Of a DNA stretch of 64,000 nucleotides, positions 48,995 to 57,150 are shown piece after piece. The notes beneath the pieces were generated by a model, which saw nothing but the letters and a program-made list of their open reading frames with translations, was not told where the DNA came from and ran no database searches. A program made the translations under genes and the position numbers. Each line of letters starts with the position of its first letter. Position 1 is the stretch's first letter. The stretch is from Paractinoplanes pyxinae. Lineage in GTDB: Bacteria > Actinomycetota > Actinomycetes > Mycobacteriales > Micromonosporaceae. The stretch lies in NCBI RefSeq assembly GCF_026626335.1, contig NZ_JAPNTZ010000010.1, forward strand, positions 310,001 to 374,000, read 5' to 3'.

Positions 48995-49255
48995 TCAGGC
49001 CTGACCGCGGATCTTGTCGGCGGCGGCGAGCAACACCTCGACGGGAATCTCGACGAGCTGCTCGCCGCCGGGCACGTCGACGTCGGTGTTCTCACCGGCC
49101 ACGACATAGCCCTGAACCACGAGAGTCGCGCGGTCGGTGCCGTAGACAGTGGGGCACGATCCGGCCCCACACTGGCTGGCGAGTGGAGTGAGGCGGAGTT
49201 CGGCGGTGGCCGGAGGCGCCCCGGTGGTGACGGCGTGTTCCTTATGGGTCGTCAT
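48995..49255 (-). CDS. Small CPTVY-motif protein A (XRE partner paralogue)
   Basis: This 86-residue protein has the core CGAGSCPTVYGTDRATLVVQGY (C29, C34) and PGGEQLVEIPVEVLLAAADKI. It is clearly paralogous to the 77-residue protein at 50216-50449. Both flank the XRE/DUF5753 regulator on the same strand. The two cysteines, four residues apart, could bind metal or sense redox. By position it replaces the DUF397 partner usual for such regulators. The start ATG 49255 is chosen over 49300, which would overlap the regulator. Confidence 0.7.
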   Translation of the reverse strand: MTTHKEHAVTTGAPPATAELRLTPLASQCGAGSCPTVYGTDRATLVVQGYVVAGENTDVDVPGGEQLVEIPVEVLLAAADKIRGQA

Positions 49256-49296
49256 GTGACCAACGGTACGGAGAGGATCCGTGTCGTCACAACACC

Positions 49297-50181
49297 TCAA
49301 ACCGATGCGGCAGCCAGCAGCTCCACGTAGTTCTTCTGATGTTTGTCGAGGATCGCGTCTATCTCGGACACCGCGATCAGCTCGATCGCCTCGAAGACCC
49401 GCTCGTACTGGCGGATGGTGCGGCGGCTGCCCCGCGACACGATGCTGCCGTTCATGAGGTCGACCATGACATGCCGATCGCCCATGAGCTCGAAGCCGTG
49501 CAGCGGCGGGAAAGGCCAGGTCGCGGCCTCGGGAACGATGCGGATGCTGACGTTGGGCTGTCGGGCGACCTCACGGATGCGCGCGATCTGCGCCAGCATC
49601 TCGGCCGGCGGGCACATCTGATTGCTGAGCGAGCTCTCGGTCAGGACGAAGGTGAAACGGCGATCGGGATCGTCGAGCACCTGACTGCGCTGCATTCGGG
49701 CCGCGACGGCCTCGGAGACGGCCAAGGCCGAGTCGGCTATCTGATCGTCACCCAGCTCCGTGCGGTACGCGCTCAGAATGGCCCGGGCGTATTGACTGGT
49801 CTGCAACAGGCCGGCGACCACAGCGGGCTGAAAGACCCGCACCTCGCGCGCGGGTGCTTCGAGGTGGCGCACGAACTGCTGCTGACCGGCCAGATTGGGC
49901 TCGGTCGAGTGCCAGTCGCTGAGTTGGTCGCCCGAGCGTTCGGCCAGAGCGACGAGACGGTCCACCTCGTCCGCCGGTAGTTCCAGGCCCTCGGCGATGA
50001 CGCGGATGTCGTGCGGGTCGGGAGCGGAGACTCCTGTCTCCAGGCGGGAGATCTTCGCCTGGCTCATACCGACGCGCTCGCCCAGCGCCTGCCCCGAGAT
50101 CTTCCTGCGTTTGCGCCAGCGGGCCAGCGTGACGCCGACCGGCTCCTCGCCGCCGTTCGTGAAGGTGGGCGAGTCGGTCAT
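49297..50181 (-). CDS. XRE-family regulator with DUF5753 domain
   Basis: This 294-residue protein has a Cro/C1 helix-turn-helix (VTLARWRKRRKISGQALGERVGMSQAKISRLETGVSAPDPHDIRVIAEGL, residues 17-66) and a C-terminal DUF5753 domain (EVRVFQPAVVAGLLQTSQYARAIL, FVLTESSL, NVSIRIVPEAATWPFPPLHGFELM). This pairing belongs to the whiJ-type family that controls development in Streptomyces, each acting with a small partner. Here the partners are the two CPTVY proteins, one 34 bases upstream and one 41 bases downstream, so all three look like one operon. Confidence 0.92.
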   Translation of the reverse strand: MTDSPTFTNGGEEPVGVTLARWRKRRKISGQALGERVGMSQAKISRLETGVSAPDPHDIRVIAEGLELPADEVDRLVALAERSGDQLSDWHSTEPNLAGQQQFVRHLEAPAREVRVFQPAVVAGLLQTSQYARAILSAYRTELGDDQIADSALAVSEAVAARMQRSQVLDDPDRRFTFVLTESSLSNQMCPPAEMLAQIARIREVARQPNVSIRIVPEAATWPFPPLHGFELMGDRHVMVDLMNGSIVSRGSRRTIRQYERVFEAIELIAVSEIDAILDKHQKNYVELLAAASV

Positions 50182-50215
50182 GGTGCTCGCCCTCCTTCCC
50201 GTGCGTCGTGGTTGG

Positions 50216-50449
50216 TCAGCTGGTGGCTTTCATGGCCTGAGCGAAGATCTCGGCGGGAATCTCGACCAGCTGCTCGCCGGCCGGCAGGTCGAGGCCCGCG
50301 TCCTCGGCGGTCACGGTGTATCCCTGCACCAGGTAGGTGTCTCGGTCGGTGCGGTAGACAGTCGGGCAGGTGCCGCTTCCGCAGAGGGACGAAACGATGG
50401 TCAGCTGCGGCGATGCATCCTGAACGACCGTTAACGGTTGATTTGTCAC
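50216..50449 (-). CDS. Small CPTVY-motif protein B (XRE partner paralogue)
   Basis: This 77-residue protein has CGSGTCPTVYRTDRDTYLVQGY (C23, C28) followed by LDLPAGEQLVEIPAEIFAQAMKAT, about 60% identical to protein A over the core by eye. GTG start at 50449. It is first in the operon, with a TTGACA sequence on this strand about 50 bases upstream. A longer in-frame reading from 50603 exists only in another frame and is not coding. Confidence 0.75.
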   Translation of the reverse strand: MTNQPLTVVQDASPQLTIVSSLCGSGTCPTVYRTDRDTYLVQGYTVTAEDAGLDLPAGEQLVEIPAEIFAQAMKATS

Positions 50450-50541
50450 AGCCGCACCTTACCTTCGGTGGGGTGCGACATCGGGAACTTCCGGCGCGGG
50501 TTGTCAAGATGTTATGCAGCGCAGCGAATAGTGTTCCGCCG

Positions 50542-50587
50542 ACCACTCGGTGCAGTGCATAGCGCCATGCAACCACACGGTGGAGTG
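50542..50587. promoter_or_regulatory. Repeat-palindrome-repeat operator upstream of the CPTVY/XRE operon
   Basis: ACCACTCGGTGCAGTG (50542-50557) and ACCACACGGTGGAGTG (50572-50587) are 16-bp direct repeats with two mismatches, flanking TGCATAGCGCCATGCA (50556-50571), a near-perfect palindrome. They lie about 95-140 bases upstream of the operon start and are likely bound by its XRE regulator. TGTCAA at 50502-50507 would be a -35 on the minus strand; no clear -10 is seen. The remaining 50588-50801 shows no gene I can support. Confidence 0.55.
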
Positions 50588-50801
50588 TACGGGTATCTCC
50601 CATGTCTCATCGTGAAAACTCGTCGTAACGGAATTCACGTCATCGAATCAGCCTTGCGGCAACTTGCATAGACGTGGATATTCAGGGGTAAGGGCTGCGA
50701 GGGAGACGACCTGGCCACAGGGGCTTCTCGCTTCTGTCTCCCGTCGACGACGGAGTCACGGCCCTCGGTGGTGCATACGCGGCCTGACTCGGAGGTCGAC
50801 C

Positions 50802-51011
50802 ATGGTTACTTCCCCAGCCCACCCCGACGGCGAGCAACGGCCATCCCGGCGCGGCGTCCTTGTATCCGCACCGGCCCGGCCGGCCCCTCCTGACTGTTCC
50901 GCTGACGGCCGCCGGGGCAGTCAGCGGCAACTGAGTGATCGCATCTCCGCGCGGCCCGGCTCGGCGCCCGGCCGCACCGCCCTCATCAGCAGGACCGGAG
51001 GACTTCGATGA
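50802..51011 (+). CDS. Putative small protein coupled to 51008-51370
   Basis: This 69-codon frame (MVTSPAHPDGEQRPSRRGVL...) has a strong GGAGG site 8-12 bases before ATG 50802 and its stop overlaps the next ATG (ATGA), which supports translation. The product is Arg/Pro/Ser-rich and probably disordered. No homologue is recognised, and it may be only a leader peptide. Confidence 0.4.
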   Translation: MVTSPAHPDGEQRPSRRGVLVSAPARPAPPDCSADGRRGSQRQLSDRISARPGSAPGRTALISRTGGLR

Positions 51012-51370
51012 CCCTTACCGTGCTGGCCGTAGTCGTCGCGCTCATCGTTGTGCTGATCGTCGTCAGTGAGATCCTGGCGGCGATCATCCCTCTCATCATC
51101 GTTCTGACCTGCGTGCCGGTGGCGGAGCGGGACGGGCTCGCGCGCGTCCTGGCCGCGCTGGACTCGTCGCGGCGGCTGCGGGTCTGGTCGGCGCTGCGGC
51201 TTGCGGTCACGTTGCGCAGGCAGGAGATCGAGCATGCGCGGGTGGCTCGGGATCCGCGGCTCAATCCGTATGCGCACCTCAACGCGTACTTTGCCGAGCA
51301 GCCGGGGGACGCGCCGCTCAACGCGCCGTACGAGCGGGCCGAGCCGGTCAGCCCGCCCGCCCGTGACTGA
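51008..51370 (+). CDS. Small single-pass membrane protein
   Basis: This 120-residue protein has a very hydrophobic N-terminal region (LTVLAVVVALIVVLIVVSEILAAIIPLIIVLTCVPV, possibly a hairpin) and a charged cytoplasmic part with RRQEIEHARVARDPRLNPYAHLNAYF. A GGAGG site precedes ATG 51008. It ends directly against the stop of the convergent dehydrogenase. Function unknown. Confidence 0.6.
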   Translation: MTLTVLAVVVALIVVLIVVSEILAAIIPLIIVLTCVPVAERDGLARVLAALDSSRRLRVWSALRLAVTLRRQEIEHARVARDPRLNPYAHLNAYFAEQPGDAPLNAPYERAEPVSPPARD

Positions 51371-52396
51371 TCACTGACCGAGGCGGCGGTGGGCCTCGGC
51401 GAGCGCGGCGGCGCTGGGGGTGATGCCGTCGCGCTCGGCGGTGGTGAACACCGCGGTCAGCGTGCCGGCGATGGCGTCGAGGCGGGCCGTGACCTGCTGC
51501 GGGGACTCGTGGTGCAGTTCCACGGCGGTGGCGCTGATGACGCCGCCCGCGCTGACCACGTAGTCGGGGGCCCACGGGATGCCGCGGGCGTGCAGCAGGT
51601 CGGCGGTGGCGGGGGCGTCGAGCTGGTTGTTGGCCGGGCCGGCCACGGCGGCGCAGCGCAGGGCGGCCACGGTGGTGGGGGTCAGCACCCCGCCCAGGGC
51701 GGCCGGCACCAGCACGTCCACCGGCGCCGTCATGGCCTCGTCCGGGCTGGTCCACGCGGCGCCGAGCTCGTCGGCCAGGGACTTCCGGACCGGGTCGACG
51801 TCGGCCACAACCAGCTTCGCGCCCGCTTCGGCGAGCAGGCGGGCCACCCGTCCGCCGACCCGGCCCAGGCCGACGACCGCGAACGACCGGCCGGCCGGCG
51901 ACGGTGAGCCGAACCGGGCTTCGCAGACGGCCCGCAACGCGGCGACCGTGCCGGTGGCGGTGCCCGGCGACGAGTCGCCGCTGCCGCCCGCTTCGACCGG
52001 ACGGCAGAAGACGTGACTCGTACGCTCGCCGATGGTGACCATGTCGTCCGGGCCCGTGCCGACATCCGGGCCGGTCGCGTACTGGCCGCTCAGCTCCTCG
52101 ATCACCGTGCCCGCGTCGTGCAGCGCGGCCGCCCGCAGAGCCCCATCCGGGGTCGCGTCCGGCGGCAGGGCGATCACCGTCTTGCCGCCGCCGTTGGGCA
52201 GCCCGGCCAGCGCGCACTTGTCGGTCATGGCGGCCGACAGTCGCACGGCGTCGGCCAGACCGTCCTGCCATTGCCCGTACGTCTTGAGACGGCACCCGCC
52301 GAGGGCCGGCCCCAGCTTCGTCGAGTGCACGGCCACGATGATCGGCACGCCGGACTCGGGACCGCGCCGGATGATGATGCGTTCATGCGAGAACAT
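51371..52396 (-). CDS. Leucine/valine dehydrogenase-like (Glu/Leu/Phe/Val dehydrogenase family)
   Basis: This 341-residue protein has AVHSTKLGPALGGCRLKTY, the substrate/catalytic lysine regions MTDKCALAGLPNGGGKTVI, the GPDVGTGPDDM segment, and a Rossmann motif VVGLGRVGGRVARLLAEAGAKLVVADVD. It catalyses NAD-dependent oxidative deamination of a branched-chain amino acid; length suits LeuDH/ValDH. ATG 52396 (MFSHERIIIRRG) gives the family N-terminus. It is divergent from an Lrp regulator with a palindrome between them, a typical ValDH-Lrp pairing. Confidence 0.88.
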   Translation of the reverse strand: MFSHERIIIRRGPESGVPIIVAVHSTKLGPALGGCRLKTYGQWQDGLADAVRLSAAMTDKCALAGLPNGGGKTVIALPPDATPDGALRAAALHDAGTVIEELSGQYATGPDVGTGPDDMVTIGERTSHVFCRPVEAGGSGDSSPGTATGTVAALRAVCEARFGSPSPAGRSFAVVGLGRVGGRVARLLAEAGAKLVVADVDPVRKSLADELGAAWTSPDEAMTAPVDVLVPAALGGVLTPTTVAALRCAAVAGPANNQLDAPATADLLHARGIPWAPDYVVSAGGVISATAVELHHESPQQVTARLDAIAGTLTAVFTTAERDGITPSAAALAEAHRRLGQ

Positions 52397-52436
52397 GAGC
52401 CGAAGGTAGGCGTCCGCGCAGCCGTTGCGGCGGCTC

Positions 52437-52453
52437 GCCGAACGAAATTCGGC
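52437..52453. promoter_or_regulatory. Lrp-type operator between dehydrogenase and Lrp genes
   Basis: GCCGAA-CGAAA-TTCGGC is a perfect inverted repeat with a 5-base centre, 23 bases before the Lrp start and 41 bases before the dehydrogenase start. The size (about 15-17 bp with an A/T-rich centre) is right for an Lrp/AsnC dimer. Confidence 0.6.
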
Positions 52454-52475
52454 ACACCACCCGGAAGGCAGGCCC

Positions 52476-52928
52476 GTGGACGAAGTTGATTCGGCGATCG
52501 TGCGGGAATTGTCGGCGAACGCCCGGCAGACCAACCGCGACCTGGCCCGGGCGGTCGGCATCGCCCCGTCGACCTGCCTGGAACGCGTGCGCCTGCTCCG
52601 CGACCGCGGCGTGATCACCGGTTATCACGCCGAGATCAGCTTGGCCGCCCTCAACCGCCATGTGCAGGCGTTCCTGCACGTCCAGGTGCGGCCCATGAGC
52701 CGCGAGATCATCGAGAACTTGAAGGCGTACGTCATCGATCTGCCCGAGGTCTTGTCGGTCTTCGTCGTGGCCGGCGGCGACGACCTCTTGGTTCACGTCG
52801 GCGTCCCGAGCGTCGACGCGCTGCACTCGTTCCTGATGGACAAGTTCAGCCAGCGCCGCGAGATCGTCGGCTTCCGCAGCTCGATCATCTATCAGCACAC
52901 CCGCAACCGGGTGCTGGACGAGATCTAG
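52476..52928 (+). CDS. Lrp/AsnC-family transcriptional regulator
   Basis: This 150-residue protein has the AsnC helix-turn-helix (VDSAIVRELSANARQTNRDLARAVGIAPSTCLERVRLLRDRGVITGYHAEI) and the RAM effector domain with FVVAGGDDLLVHVGVPSVDAL. It should sense a branched-chain amino acid and control the divergent dehydrogenase. GTG 52476 is preferred since the upstream extension overlaps the operator. It converges on the membrane protein gene with a 4-base overlap. Confidence 0.9.
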   Translation: MDEVDSAIVRELSANARQTNRDLARAVGIAPSTCLERVRLLRDRGVITGYHAEISLAALNRHVQAFLHVQVRPMSREIIENLKAYVIDLPEVLSVFVVAGGDDLLVHVGVPSVDALHSFLMDKFSQRREIVGFRSSIIYQHTRNRVLDEI

Positions 52929-54481
52929 CTGCCGATCGTGTAGCGGCCCTGGTTGGTCACTTCGACGGCGGTCCAGTCGCCCTGGCGTTGCAAGGTTGCG
53001 CCGTTGTCGACGGTTAGCCAGCGGCTCCAGCGGATGCGCACGGGGATTGTGCCGGGGGCGGTGTCGATGATCAGGGAAGCGGCGTCCTGGCGGACCAGTC
53101 GGGCGGGGGCGCCGACTATCGGCTTCGGGTTCGTGACCGCGTACAGGCGCCAATTGGAATTTGACCACAGCTCGGTCAAGTAGGGGAGACCGGCGGTGAT
53201 CAGCTCGGCCTCGGGGCGGCCGGACCAGGTCAGCTCGGCGTCGGGCACGGCCACGAACTGGACGGCGAGGTCGTCGAGCCAGGCGCGGTACGTGTCGGCG
53301 GTCAGGGGTACGCCGGTGCCGCGCGCGCCGGGGATGTCGGTGAAGAAGAGCGGGTTGCGGTCGATGTCGGCCTGGCGCAGCCAGCCCCGGGCCAGGGGGA
53401 CGTCGCCCATGTGGGCCGCCTCCCAGTAGTCGCGGGTGGCCGGGATCTCGACCCTGCCCGTCAGGTCCTCCTGGGCCAGGCGGTCGAGCAGGGGGCGGAA
53501 GTACGCCGGGTCGGCGGTCGGGTTGCCGATGTCGCGCACGTCGCCGGTGACCACGGGCGGCTGCCACCAGCAGGCCGCCGCCACGAGGATCAGCACCGCC
53601 CACACCGGCAGCGGGCGGGGCGCGCGGCGGTGGGGGATTGCGGCGTAGGCGGCGAGCAGGGGCAGCGTGAACATCACGGCCAGGCGGGTGGCGTTCAGGC
53701 CGACCGGGGTGTGGATCAGGGCCGCGGCCAGGACGCCGGCCGAGGAGAGCAGGGCGCCGATGCGCACGGGCCGGCGGGGGACCAGGGCGGCCACGACCAG
53801 GCCGGCGACCACCGCGCGGAGGGTGTCGGTGCGGCTGATGTTCATCCAGCCGCCATCGCCGAACAGCAGAGCCGTCGCGGCCAGAGGGACGGCGGCGGGG
53901 ATCGCCAGAAGCAAGCCGGAGCGCAGCCGGCCGGACAGGATCAAGGCGACGCCGGTCAAGCCCAGGAACAGCGCCACCACGGGGCTCGTGGCCCCGGCCA
54001 GCAGGGCGAGCAGAGCGGTGAGCCAGGCGTAGGCCCGGGGCCGCGGGGCGCTGGGACCGGTGGTCAGGGTGACCAGCGCTCCGAGGGCCAGGCACACCCC
54101 GAGGCCGTACGTGACCCGGCCGCTCACGAGGTTGCCGGCTAAGCACGCCGTGCCGACGGCCGCGCCCAGGAACGGACGGGCCGCATTCGTACGGCGTAGC
54201 AGCAGCGCGAAGAGGACGGCTGAGGCCAGCAGAGACAGGGCGCCGGTCAGGCGTACGCCCAACAGGGCCATCACAGGCTGTGAGATCAAGCTGTAGCCGA
54301 GTTGGTCGACCCCGGCGTACCAGCGCAGGTCGATCGGCGTGTAACCGTGGGCGGCGAAGAAGCCGGCCCGCGCCTGCTGAGCGGCCAGGTCGGAGCCCAT
54401 CGGCGGAAGCAGCAGGTAGACGACGCCGAGCACCGCCGCGAGCACGGCGGTGAACACTTCCAGCCGGTGCCGAGCCCACAC
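52925..54481 (-). CDS. Multi-pass membrane protein, possible GT-C glycosyltransferase
   Basis: This 518-residue protein has about 11 helices in the first 320 residues and a soluble C-terminal domain of about 190 residues (EIPATRDYWEAAHMGDVPLARGWLRQADIDRNPLFF...). The first loop GSDLAAQQARAGFFAAHGYTPIDLRWY carries acidic residues and follows TM1, as in GT-C enzymes. The next two plus-strand genes are GT-C mannosyltransferases, which supports a role in cell-envelope glycans. I cannot name the family firmly. Confidence 0.6.
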   Translation of the reverse strand: MWARHRLEVFTAVLAAVLGVVYLLLPPMGSDLAAQQARAGFFAAHGYTPIDLRWYAGVDQLGYSLISQPVMALLGVRLTGALSLLASAVLFALLLRRTNAARPFLGAAVGTACLAGNLVSGRVTYGLGVCLALGALVTLTTGPSAPRPRAYAWLTALLALLAGATSPVVALFLGLTGVALILSGRLRSGLLLAIPAAVPLAATALLFGDGGWMNISRTDTLRAVVAGLVVAALVPRRPVRIGALLSSAGVLAAALIHTPVGLNATRLAVMFTLPLLAAYAAIPHRRAPRPLPVWAVLILVAAACWWQPPVVTGDVRDIGNPTADPAYFRPLLDRLAQEDLTGRVEIPATRDYWEAAHMGDVPLARGWLRQADIDRNPLFFTDIPGARGTGVPLTADTYRAWLDDLAVQFVAVPDAELTWSGRPEAELITAGLPYLTELWSNSNWRLYAVTNPKPIVGAPARLVRQDAASLIIDTAPGTIPVRIRWSRWLTVDNGATLQRQGDWTAVEVTNQGRYTIGS

Positions 54482-54521
54482 GCGACCAAACCCTACAGCG
54501 CGTCACGATAGGGTGCTCGTC

Positions 54522-56066
54522 ATGCCCCGCCCCGCCGTCGTCCGCTATTCGGGGCTGGCCGGAAGCGTCTCCCTGGCCGTGGCCGCCTGGCTCGGCGGCG
54601 CGACGAACCCGTGGCAGCCGACGGTCACCCCGGGCACCATCTTCGCCGGCGACAACGGTGTTCTGCTTCCGCTCGCGTGGCTGGTCGGCACGGGGCTACT
54701 GATCGCGGCCTGGGTTCTCGGTGTGCGGGCGGTGCCGTCGGCGCGGTGGGCGTACGTCACGGCCGGGCTCTGGATGCTGCCGCTGCTGGCGTTCCTGCCG
54801 CTGGGCAGCTACGACGCCTACTCGTACGCGTGCCAGGGCTGGCAGCAGAGTGCGGGCCTGGACCCGTACGCGGGCGGTGTTGATCTTCTGGGTTGCCCCT
54901 GGGCCGACGCGGTGGCGCCGACCTGGCGGGACGCGCCGGCGCCGTACGGGCCGCTGTTCCTGGTGCTGGCCGGGATCGCCGCCAAGACCAGCAGCCTGGC
55001 GGGCACGCTGGTGGGGCTGCGGGTCATCGCCTTGATCGGCATCGCGCTGATCGCCGTGTCGCTGCCGGTGCTGGCCCGGCGCGGGAACGTGCCGCTGGGG
55101 CGCGCGGTGTGGCTCGTGCTGGCCTGCCCGCTGGTGCCGATCCATTTGATCTCGGGCGCCCACAACGACGCGCTGATGGTCGGGTTGATGGTGGCCGGCT
55201 TGGCGCTCGCTGTGACCAGGAAAGGCTGGGCGGCCGGCGCGCTGCTCGGCCTGGCCGTCGCCGTGAAGGCCACCGCGGTCGTCGTGGTGCCGTTCGCGTT
55301 GCTGCTCATGCTGGACCGTCGGATGCGGCCGGTGGACAACTCCGGTTCGCCGTCCGAGGCGCCTGTGGACAACTCGGCTGTTCTGTCGCCCTCAACGCGT
55401 AGCGTCGCCCCTGTCCCTGGGCGGGCGGGGGAGGCGGTGGCAAACGGCCCGAAGATCAGCGCGGCACCGGCGGCAGCCTGGCGGGCCATCGTGGCGCTGG
55501 TGGGTGGGCTGCTGATTGCTCTGGGCGTGGTCTCGCTGGTCAGCGGGCGCGGGTTGGGCTGGGTCACGGCGCTGAGCGGCAGCGGCGTCTCGGTGCAGTG
55601 GACCTCGCTGCCCACGGCGATCGGGATGACCATCGACCTGGTCGGGCCGGACGCGGTGCCCGTCACGCGGGTCATCGGCATTGTCGCGCTGGCGGTCGTG
55701 CTCGCGTACCTCTGGTGGAGAGCCCGGCAAAGGGATGCGCTGCTCTACGCGGGGTACGCCCTGGCGGCAACCGTCCTGCTCGCTCCGGTGTTCCATCCCT
55801 GGTACGCGTTCTGGCCCCTCGCCGTGCTCGGCGCCACCTTGCACCAGCACCTGAGGTGGCTGGTCGTGCCGTGCGCGGTCGCCTCCGCCCTGTGCCTGCC
55901 GGACGGCTACAACCTGGCACTGGCGGTCAAGACCCAGGGCGCCGTCGCCATGACGGCCTTCATCGTCTACTTCGCCTGGAAATCGGTACATGAAGCGAAA
56001 AATCGCGCTGCTGAGCGCCGCCGGGCTGATCACGATCTTCATCGTCTATCTCGCCCAGACGCGTAA
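54522..56066 (+). CDS. mptB: MptB-like polyprenol-phosphomannose alpha-1,6-mannosyltransferase
   Basis: This 514-residue GT-C protein has about 13 helices. The loop SYDAYSYACQGWQQSAGLDPYAGGVDLLGCPWADAVAPTWRDAPAPYGPLF matches MptB/MptA mannosyltransferases of lipomannan synthesis, and HPWYAFWPLAVLGATL is near the end. Between two helices lies a hydrophilic loop of about 55 residues (after LLMLDRRM) encoded by DNA with two DnaA-box-like 9-mers. ATG 54522 is used. Its last 77 bases overlap the GT87 gene. Confidence 0.82.
   Translation: MPRPAVVRYSGLAGSVSLAVAAWLGGATNPWQPTVTPGTIFAGDNGVLLPLAWLVGTGLLIAAWVLGVRAVPSARWAYVTAGLWMLPLLAFLPLGSYDAYSYACQGWQQSAGLDPYAGGVDLLGCPWADAVAPTWRDAPAPYGPLFLVLAGIAAKTSSLAGTLVGLRVIALIGIALIAVSLPVLARRGNVPLGRAVWLVLACPLVPIHLISGAHNDALMVGLMVAGLALAVTRKGWAAGALLGLAVAVKATAVVVVPFALLLMLDRRMRPVDNSGSPSEAPVDNSAVLSPSTRSVAPVPGRAGEAVANGPKISAAPAAAWRAIVALVGGLLIALGVVSLVSGRGLGWVTALSGSGVSVQWTSLPTAIGMTIDLVGPDAVPVTRVIGIVALAVVLAYLWWRARQRDALLYAGYALAATVLLAPVFHPWYAFWPLAVLGATLHQHLRWLVVPCAVASALCLPDGYNLALAVKTQGAVAMTAFIVYFAWKSVHEAKNRAAERRRADHDLHRLSRPDA
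55331..55372 (-). repeat. DnaA-box-like pair inside the mptB loop, copy 4
   Basis: On the minus strand TTGTCCACA (55364-55372) and TTGTCCACC (55331-55339) lie 33 bases apart. They encode PVDNS twice within the low-complexity cytoplasmic loop of the MptB-like protein. Spacing resembles the pair at 39713-39753. Confidence 0.5.
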
Positions 56067-57141
56067 CGGGTACTTCGACTCGAAGGTCTACTACGGGGCG
56101 ATCCAGTACTGGTTCCGCGGCGACGGCGGCATGGTCTACGACTGGCTGCGGCCGGGAACCCCGTACGGCTTCACCTATCCGCCGTTCGCGGGGCTGGTCA
56201 TGTCGCCCATGGCGGTGCTGCCGTTCGGGGCGGTGGTGGTGATCGCGGTGGTCGCCACGGTGCTGACGACGGCGCTGCTCACGTGGTGGTTCGCCAGGGA
56301 TCTGATTCTCCGCATGGGGTGGACGGTCTGGTTCGCGTACGGCATAGCAGTTTGCCTCGCCATTTCTTTCGAACCGGTCCGCGAGACGATCACGTTCGGC
56401 CAGGTCAACACGCTGCTGCTGACCCTGGTGGCCGGGGATCTGCTGTTCGGGCTGTCGAAGAACCGCAAGTGGGCCGGCGTCGGCATCGGGCTGGCCACGG
56501 CGATCAAGCTGACCCCGGGCATCTTCATCGTCTATCTGCTGGTCACCCGGCGCTGGCGGGCCGCCGCCACCGCGAGCGGAACCGCGGCCGGCGCGACCCT
56601 GGTGGCCGCCGCGATCTTCCCGGACGAGTCGCGCGAGTTCTGGACCTCGGCGCTGTGGGACACCAACCGGGTCGGCGTCCTGTCCTACCTGTCCAATCAG
56701 TCCGAACGCGGCTTCCTGGCCCGCCTGCCGATCCCGCAGGTCGAGTCGAAGATCTGGATCGTCTGCGTACTGCTCACGCTCGCCTTCTGGGCGTGGCGCG
56801 TGGCCAAGGCGCCGGACGACGTCATGGGCGGTCTCGCGCTCACCGGCATCGTCGGCTGCCTGATCAGCCCGGTCACCTGGATCCACCACTGCGTCTGGCT
56901 GCTGCCGGCGATCGTCCGCTGCGTCGACTTGGGAACCCGGAACCAGAAGATCCTGGGCGGCGCCGCGTACCTGATCATGACCAGTCGGCTCACGTGGGTG
57001 TGGGAGAAGCGGCCGCGGCCCCCGCTCGAGCTCATCGGCGGCAACCTCTATGTCTGGTTCAGCCTGGCCCTGCTGATCTGGACACCCATCGGCACCCGTC
57101 GTTCAGCGGAAGTCCACGAGAAGGACAAGATCCTCACGTAG
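55990..57141 (+). CDS. GT87-family (DUF2029) mannosyltransferase-like membrane protein
   Basis: This 383-residue GT-C protein has about ten helices. Typical features are TRNGYFDSKVYYGAIQYWF after TM1 with the acidic catalytic residue, YGFTYPPFAGLVMSPMAVLP, ETITFGQVNTLLLTLVAGDLLF, GVGIGLATAIKLTPGIF and SPVTWIHHCVWLLP. It resembles PimE-type alpha-1,2-mannosyltransferases acting on envelope glycolipids. ATG 55990 overlaps the preceding gene by 77 bases in another frame; a later start would remove TM1. Confidence 0.85.
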   Translation: MKRKIALLSAAGLITIFIVYLAQTRNGYFDSKVYYGAIQYWFRGDGGMVYDWLRPGTPYGFTYPPFAGLVMSPMAVLPFGAVVVIAVVATVLTTALLTWWFARDLILRMGWTVWFAYGIAVCLAISFEPVRETITFGQVNTLLLTLVAGDLLFGLSKNRKWAGVGIGLATAIKLTPGIFIVYLLVTRRWRAAATASGTAAGATLVAAAIFPDESREFWTSALWDTNRVGVLSYLSNQSERGFLARLPIPQVESKIWIVCVLLTLAFWAWRVAKAPDDVMGGLALTGIVGCLISPVTWIHHCVWLLPAIVRCVDLGTRNQKILGGAAYLIMTSRLTWVWEKRPRPPLELIGGNLYVWFSLALLIWTPIGTRRSAEVHEKDKILT

Positions 57142-57150
57142 TCAGAGCGC

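Noticed and set aside
50178..50603. 141-codon frame overlapping small protein B
   Set aside because: It runs through the operator repeats in another frame and matches no family; the CPTVY frame is supported by its paralogue.
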